Part shown: positions 36,928 to 44,064 of the stretch, piece after piece
Layout of the letters: each line of letters begins with the position of its first letter
Position numbering within the stretch: position 1 is the stretch's first letter
Notes under the pieces: model-generated
The model's input: only the letters and a program-made list of their open reading frames with translations
Databases searched by the model: none
What the model was told of the DNA's origin: nothing
Origin: Lactobacillus sp. ESL0677
GTDB taxonomy: Bacteria > Bacillota > Bacilli > Lactobacillales > Lactobacillaceae
Length of the DNA stretch: 64,000 nt
Direction of reading: 5' to 3'
Assembly (NCBI RefSeq): GCF_029392875.1
Contig: NZ_CP113946.1
Location: 1,364,001-1,428,000, forward strand
Translations under genes and position numbers: made by a program

Positions 36928-36958
36928 GGCACATCCTAAAATAGCCTAAAGATGTGCC
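36928..36958 (-). terminator. Hairpin between the precursor genes and lanT (partial terminator or processing site)
   Basis: Perfect 8-bp arms GGCACATC/GATGTGCC (36928-36935, 36951-36958) lie in the 83-base gap. Only a short T stretch follows on the minus strand, so it may be a leaky terminator or a stabilising 3' structure. Either would give more precursor than enzyme mRNA. Confidence 0.55.
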
Positions 36959-36978
36959 CTTAAAACTTAAAACAGAAT

Positions 36979-37137
36979 TTATAATATCGGTGGCAATTTT
37001 ATACTTCCGAGTGTATGCCCACAAATCAAAGACTTATATGTATTACCATCCGCATCTACACAAACATGAAATTTTAGTTTTTTCTTTCGCTTATGACATT
37101 TATGCTTTTTTTGTAGCTGCAAAATATTATTACTCAT
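36979..37137 (-). CDS. lanA3: Lanthipeptide precursor peptide 3 (52 aa)
   Basis: A small ORF with AGGTGAT before the ATG. The N-terminus MSNNILQLQ contains the class III leader box ILxLQ at residues 5-9. A very basic stretch follows (residues 10-24, mostly Lys, His and Arg, with Cys14). The core GNTYKSLICGHTLGS has Ser36 and Cys39 in S-x-x-C, and Thr33 three residues earlier. T-x-x-S-x-x-C resembles the labionin-forming S-x-x-S-x(n)-C pattern. Cys26 is a further candidate. It starts 17 bases after precursor 2. Identification is by position, composition and shared motifs. Confidence 0.83.
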   Translation of the reverse strand: MSNNILQLQKKHKCHKRKKKLKFHVCVDADGNTYKSLICGHTLGSIKLPPIL

Positions 37138-37154
37138 TATTATCACCTGCAATA

Positions 37155-37298
37155 TTAATAATAAATATCAGAAATTTTATGTCCATGAACTACATTTCCA
37201 CATAAAAGTGAAACATTGCCATGCTTTTTGTTATTCCTGTGCTTATGACCCTTATGCTTTAAAGCATATTTTTGTAAGGCTAAAATACATTCAAGCAT
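37155..37298 (-). CDS. lanA2: Lanthipeptide precursor peptide 2 (47 aa)
   Basis: A small ORF with AAGGAG upstream of the ATG. MLECILALQ carries the ILxLQ class III leader box at residues 5-9, the same position as in precursor 3. A Lys/His-rich block follows (residues 14-26: KHKGHKHRNNKKH), then GNVSLLCGNVVHGHK with Ser30 and Cys33 in S-x-x-C. Only one ring seems possible apart from Cys4, which lies in the leader. The shared G-N-(x)-S-L-[LI]-C-G pattern with precursor 3 shows they are paralogues. It starts 25 bases after precursor 1. Confidence 0.83.
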   Translation of the reverse strand: MLECILALQKYALKHKGHKHRNNKKHGNVSLLCGNVVHGHKISDIYY

Positions 37299-37323
37299 AA
37301 TTTACACATCTCCTTACATCAAC

Positions 37324-37467
37324 TTATAATTTCAAGAATTTGAAATCATGATAACAAATATAAGTTCTATTCTTATGCTTTATTCCATGAATACCACTTT
37401 TCTTTTTGTTACCATCATGAGCTAATTTTTCTATTTGATTAATAAAGTTATCTATAATTTCATTCAA
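37324..37467 (-). CDS. lanA1: Lanthipeptide precursor peptide 1 (47 aa, TTG start)
   Basis: First gene of the operon. The frame has no ATG; a TTG at 37465-37467 follows GGAAGGTGAT at normal distance. The N-terminus MNEIIDNFINQIEKLAHDG is helical and acidic but lacks a clear ILxLQ box. A basic part (KKK at 21-23, KHK at 30-32) is followed by NRTYICYHDF, where Thr35 and Cys38 give T-x-x-C; Ser24 is another target. Same length as precursor 2, same end-weighted Lys/His-rich layout. It is the least certain of the three and could be a divergent or degenerate copy. Confidence 0.7.
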   Translation of the reverse strand: MNEIIDNFINQIEKLAHDGNKKKSGIHGIKHKNRTYICYHDFKFLKL

Positions 37468-37503
37468 TTTACATCACCTTCCTTTCAATTTAATAAATTT
37501 TTA

Positions 37504-37532
37504 TTGACATTTTTATTAAATCAGGGTTATAA
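37504..37532 (+). promoter_or_regulatory. Promoter of the Rgg-like regulator
   Basis: TTGACA (37504-37509), 17-base spacer, TTATAA (37527-37532). The palindrome starts 2 bases after the -10 box, so a protein bound there would sit on the transcription start. Confidence 0.7.
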
Positions 37533-37533
37533 A

Positions 37534-37570
37534 TACAAATGACAATTTGTTACCAAATTTCACATTTGTA
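37534..37570. promoter_or_regulatory. Large palindrome between the divergent lan operon and its regulator (candidate operator)
   Basis: Nested inverted repeats: outer arms TACAAATG (37534-37541) and CATTTGTA (37563-37570), inner arms AATTTG (37544-37549) and CAAATT (37554-37559) around TTAC. The symmetry is nearly complete over 37 bases. On the minus strand a TTGGTA / 17 / TTTATA promoter for the precursor genes would have its -35 in the centre. Position and symmetry suit a dimeric Rgg/PlcR-type regulator acting on both promoters. Confidence 0.7.
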
Positions 37571-37590
37571 TATTTTTAGAAAGAGAAATT

Positions 37591-38433
37591 ATGAAAACTT
37601 TTGGTGAAACCCTGCAGAAAATCCGTAAGTCACGAAACATTACTCAACAACAGTTAGCAAGTAATACTCAGATAAATAGATCAACAATCTCTAAAATTGA
37701 GCATTCAGCTGAAGAACCTGCTTATGAATTGGCAGTTAAATTAATAAATAATTTAGGAATTACACAAGAGGAGTTCTCTTATATTCGCAATAATTATCAG
37801 CTTGATACACATGACAAGATAATTTACGATTTTCTCAATATCGCTTACAGCTCGGAAACAGATAAGATCGACAAAATAATTGAGCAAATTGGACAACGTA
37901 ACATATCAATTTCAGACCCAATTATGAATATATTGGTAACTATTCTACAGGGGCTAAAGGCTATTAATGCAAATGAATTGAACTTAGCTAAAGAGCTCAT
38001 TTTACCTATTTGGAATGATTATTTAGCTAAAATTGAAACATGGACTATTTTAGATTTGTACGTAATAAATTTGATTTTTATTATTTTCGATGAAGAAACT
38101 ATGGCTAGTATATCCGAACAGGCAATTCAGACAATTGAAAATAATTATCCATTTTTAAAATCATTAGAAGTCAATTTTCTTCTTAATCAAGCCATTCTTT
38201 ATATGGAACGGCAAGATTTCAGCACTGCAATTACTAGTTTAAATAGAGCATTACCACTTATTGAGCATTCTTTTCGTTATGACAAACTGTTTTTAGCCAA
38301 AGGCAGACTAGCTATCTGTCATCATAATCAAAAAGAAGCTCTACATTGTTTAAGTGTTCTAAAGGAAATGGAGGCTACCAGTGTCTATCAAGCACTAAGC
38401 GAAGAAATAACCAAATTCAATAATCAATTTTAA
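37591..38433 (+). CDS. Rgg/PlcR-like transcriptional regulator (XRE helix-turn-helix plus TPR-like domain)
   Basis: A 280-residue protein. The N-terminal XRE domain (residues 4-60) reads FGETLQKIRKSRNITQQQLA and INRSTISKIEHSAEEPAYEL. About 210 helical residues follow with TPR-like repeats (ILYMERQDFSTAITSLNRAL, AICHHNQKEALHCLSVLKEM). Rgg, PlcR and PrgX relatives sense short secreted peptides; whether this one senses a pheromone or the lanthipeptide itself is not known. Divergent from the precursor genes with 123 bases between starts, an AGAAAGAG ribosome site and its own terminator. Confidence 0.85.
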   Translation: MKTFGETLQKIRKSRNITQQQLASNTQINRSTISKIEHSAEEPAYELAVKLINNLGITQEEFSYIRNNYQLDTHDKIIYDFLNIAYSSETDKIDKIIEQIGQRNISISDPIMNILVTILQGLKAINANELNLAKELILPIWNDYLAKIETWTILDLYVINLIFIIFDEETMASISEQAIQTIENNYPFLKSLEVNFLLNQAILYMERQDFSTAITSLNRALPLIEHSFRYDKLFLAKGRLAICHHNQKEALHCLSVLKEMEATSVYQALSEEITKFNNQF

Positions 38434-38445
38434 AAAAGTATACGT

Positions 38446-38477
38446 AAAAAGGCTGTCACAATCGTGATAGCCTTTTT
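38446..38477 (+). terminator. Terminator of the lan regulator gene
   Basis: AAAAAGGCTGTCAC, loop AATC, GTGATAGCCTTTTT: a strong hairpin with flanking A and T tracts. It can also work on the opposite strand for ytpR, which converges from the other side. Confidence 0.9.
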
Positions 38478-38524
38478 AATTACTATTTAACTTTATAGAG
38501 TAAAATTCAAATTTTCCAGACGAC

Positions 38525-39172
38525 TTATAGCTTAATCTTGCCGCTAGCTAGCAGTTCATCGCATTTTTCTGGTTCAAAAGCAGCGCCAACCGTAAAGTCA
38601 TCAGGAACAACCATGATCCCGCGCTTTTGTTCTGCATGTTCCAAGCCTAATTCACGAGCCGAACAAATCATCCCGTATGAGGCAACACCGCGCAAGTCAC
38701 CGGGCCAGATTTGTTGACCATTAGGCATTAAAGTACCAGGAAGGGCAACGACAACTTTTTGACCTTGAGCAATATTAGGGGCACCACAAACGATTTGGTG
38801 TTCCTCGCCATCGCCAACTTCAATTGTTGTGACGTGCAAATGGTCAGAATCTGGGTGCTTATCGCAAGTTTTAACCAAGCCATAGACAAGTGTTGGCTTG
38901 CCATAGGCTAATTCAGCGTCAAAGCCTGCTTCTGCCAATTTTTTATTCAAAGCAGTCAGGTCATCAGCGGTTAACTTAACTTGTCCATCTGGCAATTGAG
39001 CGTAGTCAATTACTTGGTCAACGTTAAAAAAGTTATAACCAGTAACGTTGCCCTTTTCATCAATAACTTGGGTAATGTCACCCTTTTGGACGTATTCACT
39101 CTTACCACTATCTTGACCCAAAATCACGATTAAGGTGTTAGGGTAACTGCGTTTATTAATACTAGTAATCAT
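38525..39172 (-). CDS. ytpR: YtpR-family tRNA-binding protein
   Basis: A 215-residue protein with a C-terminal EMAP/Arc1-like tRNA-binding fold (HPDSDHLHVTTIEVG, EHQIVCGAPNIAQGQKVVVALPG, GMICSARELGL). It is related to the PheT N-terminal domain seen at the window start. The N-terminal half is the YtpR-specific DUF4479 part. Started at 39172 because AAGGAGAT precedes it. Exact role unknown in the family. Last gene of an ecsA-ecsB-trmB-trx-ytpR run. Confidence 0.92.
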   Translation of the reverse strand: MITSINKRSYPNTLIVILGQDSGKSEYVQKGDITQVIDEKGNVTGYNFFNVDQVIDYAQLPDGQVKLTADDLTALNKKLAEAGFDAELAYGKPTLVYGLVKTCDKHPDSDHLHVTTIEVGDGEEHQIVCGAPNIAQGQKVVVALPGTLMPNGQQIWPGDLRGVASYGMICSARELGLEHAEQKRGIMVVPDDFTVGAAFEPEKCDELLASGKIKL

Positions 39173-39188
39173 TAAATTATCTCCTTCA

Positions 39189-39509
39189 TTAGTCGAGTGA
39201 CCGCAAAAAGTCCTCAACTTCGTCTTTAGTCTTGCGATCCTTATTTACTAGTCTACCAATTTCTGCGCCATCTTGGTAGACAACAAATGAAGGAATTCCC
39301 ATAATATTTAATTCTTTAGCCAAATCAATTGAGCCATCACGGTCAATTTGATAGAACTTACTATCGGCAAAATCTTGCTCAATCGCAGGCATAAATGGGT
39401 CTAAGAAGCGGCAGTCTGGGCACCAATCAGCCGAAAATTCCAAGACAGTCCGGCCATTTTTAGTAATTTCAATTAATTTTTCTTGAGTTAATTCTTTAAT
39501 TTGTTCCAT
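39189..39509 (-). CDS. Thioredoxin-family protein
   Basis: A 106-residue cytoplasmic thioredoxin-fold protein with the redox motif WCPDC (variant of WCGPC) in LEFSADWCPDCRFLDPF, cis-Pro in IMGIPSFVVYQDG. The YtpP-like subgroup usually sits next to ytpR, as here. It probably reduces disulfides or low-molecular-weight thiol adducts. Confidence 0.92.
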   Translation of the reverse strand: MEQIKELTQEKLIEITKNGRTVLEFSADWCPDCRFLDPFMPAIEQDFADSKFYQIDRDGSIDLAKELNIMGIPSFVVYQDGAEIGRLVNKDRKTKDEVEDFLRSLD

Positions 39510-39544
39510 CAGTAAAACCTCTTTTATTGTTATTCAATACTTAA

Positions 39545-40204
39545 CTATTTTACTCCAAAATCAGCATGAAGAGCATAAATTGGATTACCTTTAGCAGCAA
39601 ATTTGTGTTCATATTCTGTTTCAACGTTTTGCGTCACAATTTCTTCTGCCTCATGGTGTAAATCAACAGACACAAAGTCAAAGTGCATCCCGTAATTGTT
39701 CATACTCTGCAGCGAATACGCAAATAGCCCAGCATTATCCGTTTTAAACTCAATCTGGCCTGTGTCAGTCAGGACTTTTTCATATTTACTTAAAAATGAT
39801 TGGTAAGTCAAGCGGCGTTTTTCGTGACGCGTCTTTGGCCACGGATCGCTAAAGTTAAGGTAAATGACATCTGTTGAATTGGGTGCAAAAAACGCATCAA
39901 TTGCTGCCGCATCGGCACACAAAATCTGCAAATTATCTAGTTGCTTATCAAGCTTTGTGCGCAAGATAATGCCAGCAGCCGTAATTTGCAGTTCAACCGC
40001 CACAAAATTTTTCTCTGGGTGCATCTCGGCCAAGGTGGTAATAAAATGCCCTTTCCCTGAGCCTACTTCAATTTCTAAAGGTTGTTCAGGCTTAGGGAAC
40101 CGCTTTGCCCAGTCAATCTTTACTTCTGGGTCTGGTCGGTCTAGAACACTCTCTGGATGGTTCTTCACTAATTCTACGGCCCACGGCTTGTTACGTAATC
40201 TCAT
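39545..40204 (-). CDS. trmB: tRNA (guanine-N7)-methyltransferase
   Basis: Methylates G46 of tRNA with SAM. 219 residues with the family hallmarks EVGSGKGHFITTLAEMHPEKNFVAVELQ (SAM site), YLNFSDPWPKTRHEKRRLTYQSFL and FKTDNAGLFAYSL. It starts 3 bases after the ecsB stop. Confidence 0.97.
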   Translation of the reverse strand: MRLRNKPWAVELVKNHPESVLDRPDPEVKIDWAKRFPKPEQPLEIEVGSGKGHFITTLAEMHPEKNFVAVELQITAAGIILRTKLDKQLDNLQILCADAAAIDAFFAPNSTDVIYLNFSDPWPKTRHEKRRLTYQSFLSKYEKVLTDTGQIEFKTDNAGLFAYSLQSMNNYGMHFDFVSVDLHHEAEEIVTQNVETEYEHKFAAKGNPIYALHADFGVK

Positions 40205-40207
40205 TTA

Positions 40208-41407
40208 TTAAATCTTCCTCTTCTTAATCTTATATGGTAGATACAGCTGCACAATAGATACACTAAAACAGGCTAGTAAACCAATTGCCTCCAGCAACTG
40301 TAAGTTAATCGGCAATAATAGCAGCCATGACACGCTAATCAATAACCATTGTAATAACATTGGTAAACTTAAAGCAACAATTAAGTCGTGGCCCCGATTT
40401 TGACGCATAATTGGTGCAACGCGATACATAATATTATCATCGAACTCGTCAGCCATAGGCAATAATTGATAAGCCGTCAAAAAGATTACTAGGCAAGATA
40501 ATCCAAGTGCCCACGCCCAATTTTGGACAAGCCATGAGATAAGAATTGCAAAAGCGGTCATTCGCACCAACAAATTTAAATTTTCCGGATTCCGCAATAG
40601 CGCACGCCGATACAAAAAACGGTTAGGATTTTCGCTTTTAAGTGACCGCGGCAACAAAAAGTCTAGATACTTCCGCCGCTTGATAGTGACTTGCTTTTCT
40701 TTAACATCGGTAAACATGCTGAAGCCTGTATAGACCCGATTTTTACGTTTTTCTTCTAGAGCTACAGCATAACGCCAATCAAATAGTGTTTTCCGTTCCA
40801 AAAAGAAGTACATCGCAACAATGCCAGCTACTAATAAGACCAGTAACAACCAAATTAATATCGGCTGCATTATTGCTAAACACAGAACAATTAATAATGC
40901 CAAGTTAACTAAAACTAATGAAATTTTCCGACCAAAATACAGATTTTGCTGGGTGATTTTTAATTGTAAAATCTTACTAAGCCATACGGCAACTGCAAAT
41001 TCCCAATAGCTTACCGGTGCTAGTCCCGCCTTAATCGTTGCAAACGGAAATAAAATGCCGGCTAGCAGCACAATTAATAATGTTGGCAGTACCATACTGT
41101 ACTTAACTAAAGGACTTAAATATAAGTTCATCTGCTCATCTTGCGGCAATAAAAATTGTAAATCTGCACGCTGCAGGAGTGTAACTAGATTGCCGGTTAA
41201 TAAGGGCAGCCATAATAACGCCGCAACTAGTGGCCGGTAAAACCATAATCCTTGCGGAATTGTCTTCATGCTTTGTGCATACCAATACATCAAGGCACCA
41301 AAGAGAAAAATTAACGCTAGGATAAAAAAATCGTTGAAAACTAACATTAAATATTTTAATGACTGTCGTAAATTACTCTGAAGTCGAATTTGAGCCAATC
41401 TACGCAT
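40208..41407 (-). CDS. ecsB: ABC transporter permease, EcsB family
   Basis: A 399-residue membrane protein with about ten hydrophobic segments and the EcsB-type central loop (LEERKRNRVYTGFSMFTDVKEKQV region, with VKEKQVTIKRRKYLDFLLPR). It pairs with the ATPase EcsA, overlapping it by 8 bases. The Ecs transporter affects secretion, competence and regulated proteolysis in other Firmicutes; its cargo is uncertain. Confidence 0.93.
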   Translation of the reverse strand: MRRLAQIRLQSNLRQSLKYLMLVFNDFFILALIFLFGALMYWYAQSMKTIPQGLWFYRPLVAALLWLPLLTGNLVTLLQRADLQFLLPQDEQMNLYLSPLVKYSMVLPTLLIVLLAGILFPFATIKAGLAPVSYWEFAVAVWLSKILQLKITQQNLYFGRKISLVLVNLALLIVLCLAIMQPILIWLLLVLLVAGIVAMYFFLERKTLFDWRYAVALEEKRKNRVYTGFSMFTDVKEKQVTIKRRKYLDFLLPRSLKSENPNRFLYRRALLRNPENLNLLVRMTAFAILISWLVQNWAWALGLSCLVIFLTAYQLLPMADEFDDNIMYRVAPIMRQNRGHDLIVALSLPMLLQWLLISVSWLLLLPINLQLLEAIGLLACFSVSIVQLYLPYKIKKRKI

Positions 41408-42140
41408 GGTGCTGCTCCTGATTCAAAACTTGATAAAGCTTATCAAAAGCATCGCTGGGCTTCAAACCATAATGTGCCCGAATTTCATCAAGGCTGCCAA
41501 TTATTTCAATTGTCCCATTATTTAAAACCGCATAGTTAGAGATTGCCTGTTCAGCGTCCGCTAAAACGTGGGTCGTCATCAAGACCATCTTATCGTCAGC
41601 AATTGCCTGTTTAATTAAGTCAATTAAATTAGCAACTGCCAACGGGTCAAGACCAGTGAACGGCTCATCAATCACCAATAAGCTGGTATCGGCTAAAAAG
41701 GCCGTCACAATCATTACCTTCTGCTTCATCCCTTTTGAAAAGTGAATTGGCAGCCAATCCAACTTGTCATCTAAGCGGAATAATTTTAATAATTTCTCTG
41801 CTCGCTCCCAAGCTGTTTGCGGAATTAGTTGGTAAGCCAGCATTGTCAATTCCAAATGTTCCGCCAAGGTTAATTCTGGATATAAAACCGGTGTCTCTGG
41901 AATATACGCAACCTCTTGCTTAAACTGCGTCGGCTGCTTAGTTAGTTCCACGCCATTAAGTCTGATTTTCCCCTTTTGCGGTCTTAATAAACCCAAAAGA
42001 TGCTTGATTGTTGTGGACTTTCCCGCACCATTTAGTCCAATTAAACCCAAGGCCTCGCCCGGTTTAATCTCTAAGTTAATATTTCTAATTACTGGCACGC
42101 CCGTGTAGCCACCAGTTAAGTGCTCAATTTTCAGAACCAT
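41400..42140 (-). CDS. ecsA: ABC transporter ATP-binding protein, EcsA family
   Basis: A 246-residue ATPase: Walker A GLNGAGKST, Q-loop YIPETPVLYPELTL, signature-like LPIHFSKGMKQKV (SKGMKQK instead of LSGGQ, usual for Ecs), Walker B LLVIDEPFTGLD, switch His MTTHVLADAE. I start at MVLKIEH (42140) rather than 48 bases upstream because of the GACAGGAA spacing and family length. Divergent from the HIT gene. Confidence 0.94.
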   Translation of the reverse strand: MVLKIEHLTGGYTGVPVIRNINLEIKPGEALGLIGLNGAGKSTTIKHLLGLLRPQKGKIRLNGVELTKQPTQFKQEVAYIPETPVLYPELTLAEHLELTMLAYQLIPQTAWERAEKLLKLFRLDDKLDWLPIHFSKGMKQKVMIVTAFLADTSLLVIDEPFTGLDPLAVANLIDLIKQAIADDKMVLMTTHVLADAEQAISNYAVLNNGTIEIIGSLDEIRAHYGLKPSDAFDKLYQVLNQEQHHA

Positions 42141-42231
42141 ATTTCCTGTCTTTCTTTTAATGAATTTACTCATTTTATATGATAGCATGATATTAAAAGA
42201 AACTAAATTTTGAAATAAAAGAGGTATAAAA

Positions 42232-42663
42232 ATGAATGAATTAAACGAAGACTGTTTATTTTGTAAAATTATCCGTGGTGACGTTCCTAGTTACACTGTT
42301 TTTGAAAATGATGATGTCAAGGCTTTCCTTGACCTATCACAAGTAAACCCGGGTCACACCCTGATGGTTCCCAAAAAGCATATTACCAACTTTTTTGATT
42401 ACACATCAGAAGATGCGCGGCGCTTTTTGCAATATATCCCAGAAATTGCCAATGCAATCAAAAAGTTTGACCCTAAAATTACTGGCATGAATATTAATAC
42501 CAATAATGGCAGTAGCGCCAACCAAGTTGTGATGCACTCACACATCCACTTTGTTCCCCGGTTTGAAGGCGACGGTCTTAAGCTTGCCACACGCAACAAT
42601 GCAGATAAGTACAGTGAGGCCGATTACCAAAAGATTGCTGACGCAATTAAAGCCCAATTTTAA
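42232..42663 (+). CDS. hit: HIT-family nucleotide hydrolase
   Basis: A 143-residue histidine-triad protein (Hint/Hit type). It starts with CLFCKIIRGDVPSYTVFENDDVKAFLD and has the triad VMHSHIHFVPRF. Likely hydrolyses nucleotide phosphoramidates or dinucleoside polyphosphates. AAGAGG precedes the ATG. Followed after 10 bases by a small membrane-associated protein gene, as is common upstream of prsA. Confidence 0.94.
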   Translation: MNELNEDCLFCKIIRGDVPSYTVFENDDVKAFLDLSQVNPGHTLMVPKKHITNFFDYTSEDARRFLQYIPEIANAIKKFDPKITGMNINTNNGSSANQVVMHSHIHFVPRFEGDGLKLATRNNADKYSEADYQKIADAIKAQF

Positions 42664-42673
42664 GGAGTAACTT

Positions 42674-43006
42674 ATGAAACATTTTAGTTTAGGTATTGCT
42701 GCTGGTGCGGCTCTTGGCATGGTCTTATCGATACTAACCGATAATAAAGGCACTAGATACAGTGCACCAATTAAACATGAAGTTGATGGCACCGTAGAAG
42801 ACACTAATAATCTTGTCTCGTCTGTCGCTAATTTAAAGGAAGCTAAACAAAGATTAACTGCGGTTATTCCTGAGACGCAAAAGGCAATTATCTCCTTACA
42901 AAATGATATTGGATATTATCAAGCAAAATTGGCCCGTCTAGTCGAAGATTTAAAGGGTCAAAGTGACGAATTAACTGCTGATTTGAATACTAAAGCCAAA
43001 AAATAG
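42674..43006 (+). CDS. YtxH-like small membrane-associated protein, function unknown
   Basis: 110 residues: a short N-terminal hydrophobic helix with GIAAGAALGMVLSIL (small-residue glycine motif typical of YtxH proteins), then a long charged helical/coiled-coil part ending in LTADLNTKAKK. Ribosome site AAGGAG is 6 bases upstream. It lies between hit and prsA. No function can be read from the sequence. Confidence 0.8.
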   Translation: MKHFSLGIAAGAALGMVLSILTDNKGTRYSAPIKHEVDGTVEDTNNLVSSVANLKEAKQRLTAVIPETQKAIISLQNDIGYYQAKLARLVEDLKGQSDELTADLNTKAKK

Positions 43007-43120
43007 TAAAGAAAGTTTGAATTTTCTGTGAAAATAGAAAAATTAAAAACGCTGCCAGCTAATTTATGTTATATTAGTTGTCGATGACTTAATTTATTAA
43101 GGATGTGGAGAATCTATTTT

Positions 43121-44014
43121 ATGAAAAAATATTTGAAAAAGGCAGCCGCAGTAATCGCTGTAGCTGGAATTGCATTATCAACTGCTGCTTGTTCTAATGG
43201 CGGTAAAACTGTTGCTTCATATAAGGGTGGTAAGATTACTCAAAATGATTACTACAACGAAATGAAGAAGTCCCAAGCTGGTCAATCAGCTTTGGCTAAC
43301 ATGATTATCAACCATGTTTTGGAACAACAATACGGCAGTAAAGTTTCAAAGAGCCAAGTTAACAAGCAATTTGATAACTACAAGAAGCAATACGGTTCTC
43401 AATTTAGCGCTGTTTTACAACAACAAGGCATGACGGAATCAAGCTTCAAGGATAATTTGAAGACTACTTTGCTTTCCGAAGCAGCTTTGAAAGACATCAA
43501 GAAAATTTCAAAGAGTCAAGAAGACAAGGCTTGGAAGTCATACCAACCTAAAGTTACTGTTCAACATATCTTAGTTACTAAGAAGTCAACTGCTGAAGAC
43601 ATTATCAGCCAATTAAAAGACGGTAAAAGTTTCAAGGCTTTGGCTAAGAAGTACTCAACAGATACTGGTACTAAAGCAAACGCTGGTAAGTTACCTGCCT
43701 TTGATTCAACCGACACAAGTTTAGATGCTGGCTTCAAGAAGGCAGCATTCCAATTGAAGACTGGTGAAATTACTAAGACTCCAGTTAAATCACAATATGG
43801 TTACCATATTATCAAGATGATTAACCACCCAGCCAAGGGTTCATTTGCTTCACATAAGAAGGAAATTGACAACCAAATTTACCAATCAATGTCACAAGAC
43901 CAAGAAACAATGCGCGATGTTATCGCAACTGTTTTGAAGAAGGCTGATGTTTCTATCAAGGATAACGACTTGAAGAATGTTTTGGCATCATACGTTTCTA
44001 CTTCAAAGAATTAA
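43121..44014 (+). CDS. prsA: Foldase lipoprotein PrsA (peptidyl-prolyl isomerase)
   Basis: A 297-residue extracytoplasmic foldase helping secreted proteins fold at the membrane-wall interface. A signal peptide with lipobox ALSTAAC leads to a SurA-like N-terminal domain, then a parvulin domain (TVQHILVTKKSTAEDI, LAKKYSTDTGTKANAGKLPAF, SQYGYHIIKM) and a C-terminal helical part. I start at MKKYLKK (43121) because GTGGAGAA stands before it; an ATG 18 bases earlier has no site. Ends at a strong terminator. Confidence 0.96.
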   Translation: MKKYLKKAAAVIAVAGIALSTAACSNGGKTVASYKGGKITQNDYYNEMKKSQAGQSALANMIINHVLEQQYGSKVSKSQVNKQFDNYKKQYGSQFSAVLQQQGMTESSFKDNLKTTLLSEAALKDIKKISKSQEDKAWKSYQPKVTVQHILVTKKSTAEDIISQLKDGKSFKALAKKYSTDTGTKANAGKLPAFDSTDTSLDAGFKKAAFQLKTGEITKTPVKSQYGYHIIKMINHPAKGSFASHKKEIDNQIYQSMSQDQETMRDVIATVLKKADVSIKDNDLKNVLASYVSTSKN

Positions 44015-44030
44015 TTTGAAATTAGTAATA

Positions 44031-44062
44031 AAAAAGAAGTTCGCTTGCGAACTTCTTTTTTT
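44031..44062. terminator. Bidirectional terminator between prsA and yhaM
   Basis: AAAAAGAAGTTCGC / GCGAACTTCTTTTTTT with a 2-base loop, between converging genes. Confidence 0.92.
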
Positions 44063-44064
44063 GT

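Noticed and set aside
36954..37205. Plus-strand 83-codon ORF across the lanthipeptide precursor region
   Set aside because: It is antisense to precursors 2 and 3, has no good ribosome site, and its hydrophobic mix mirrors the AT-rich complementary strand.
39100..39217. Extended N-terminus of YtpR from an ATG inside the thioredoxin gene
   Set aside because: The extra residues overlap the upstream gene and an AAGGAG site points to the later ATG.
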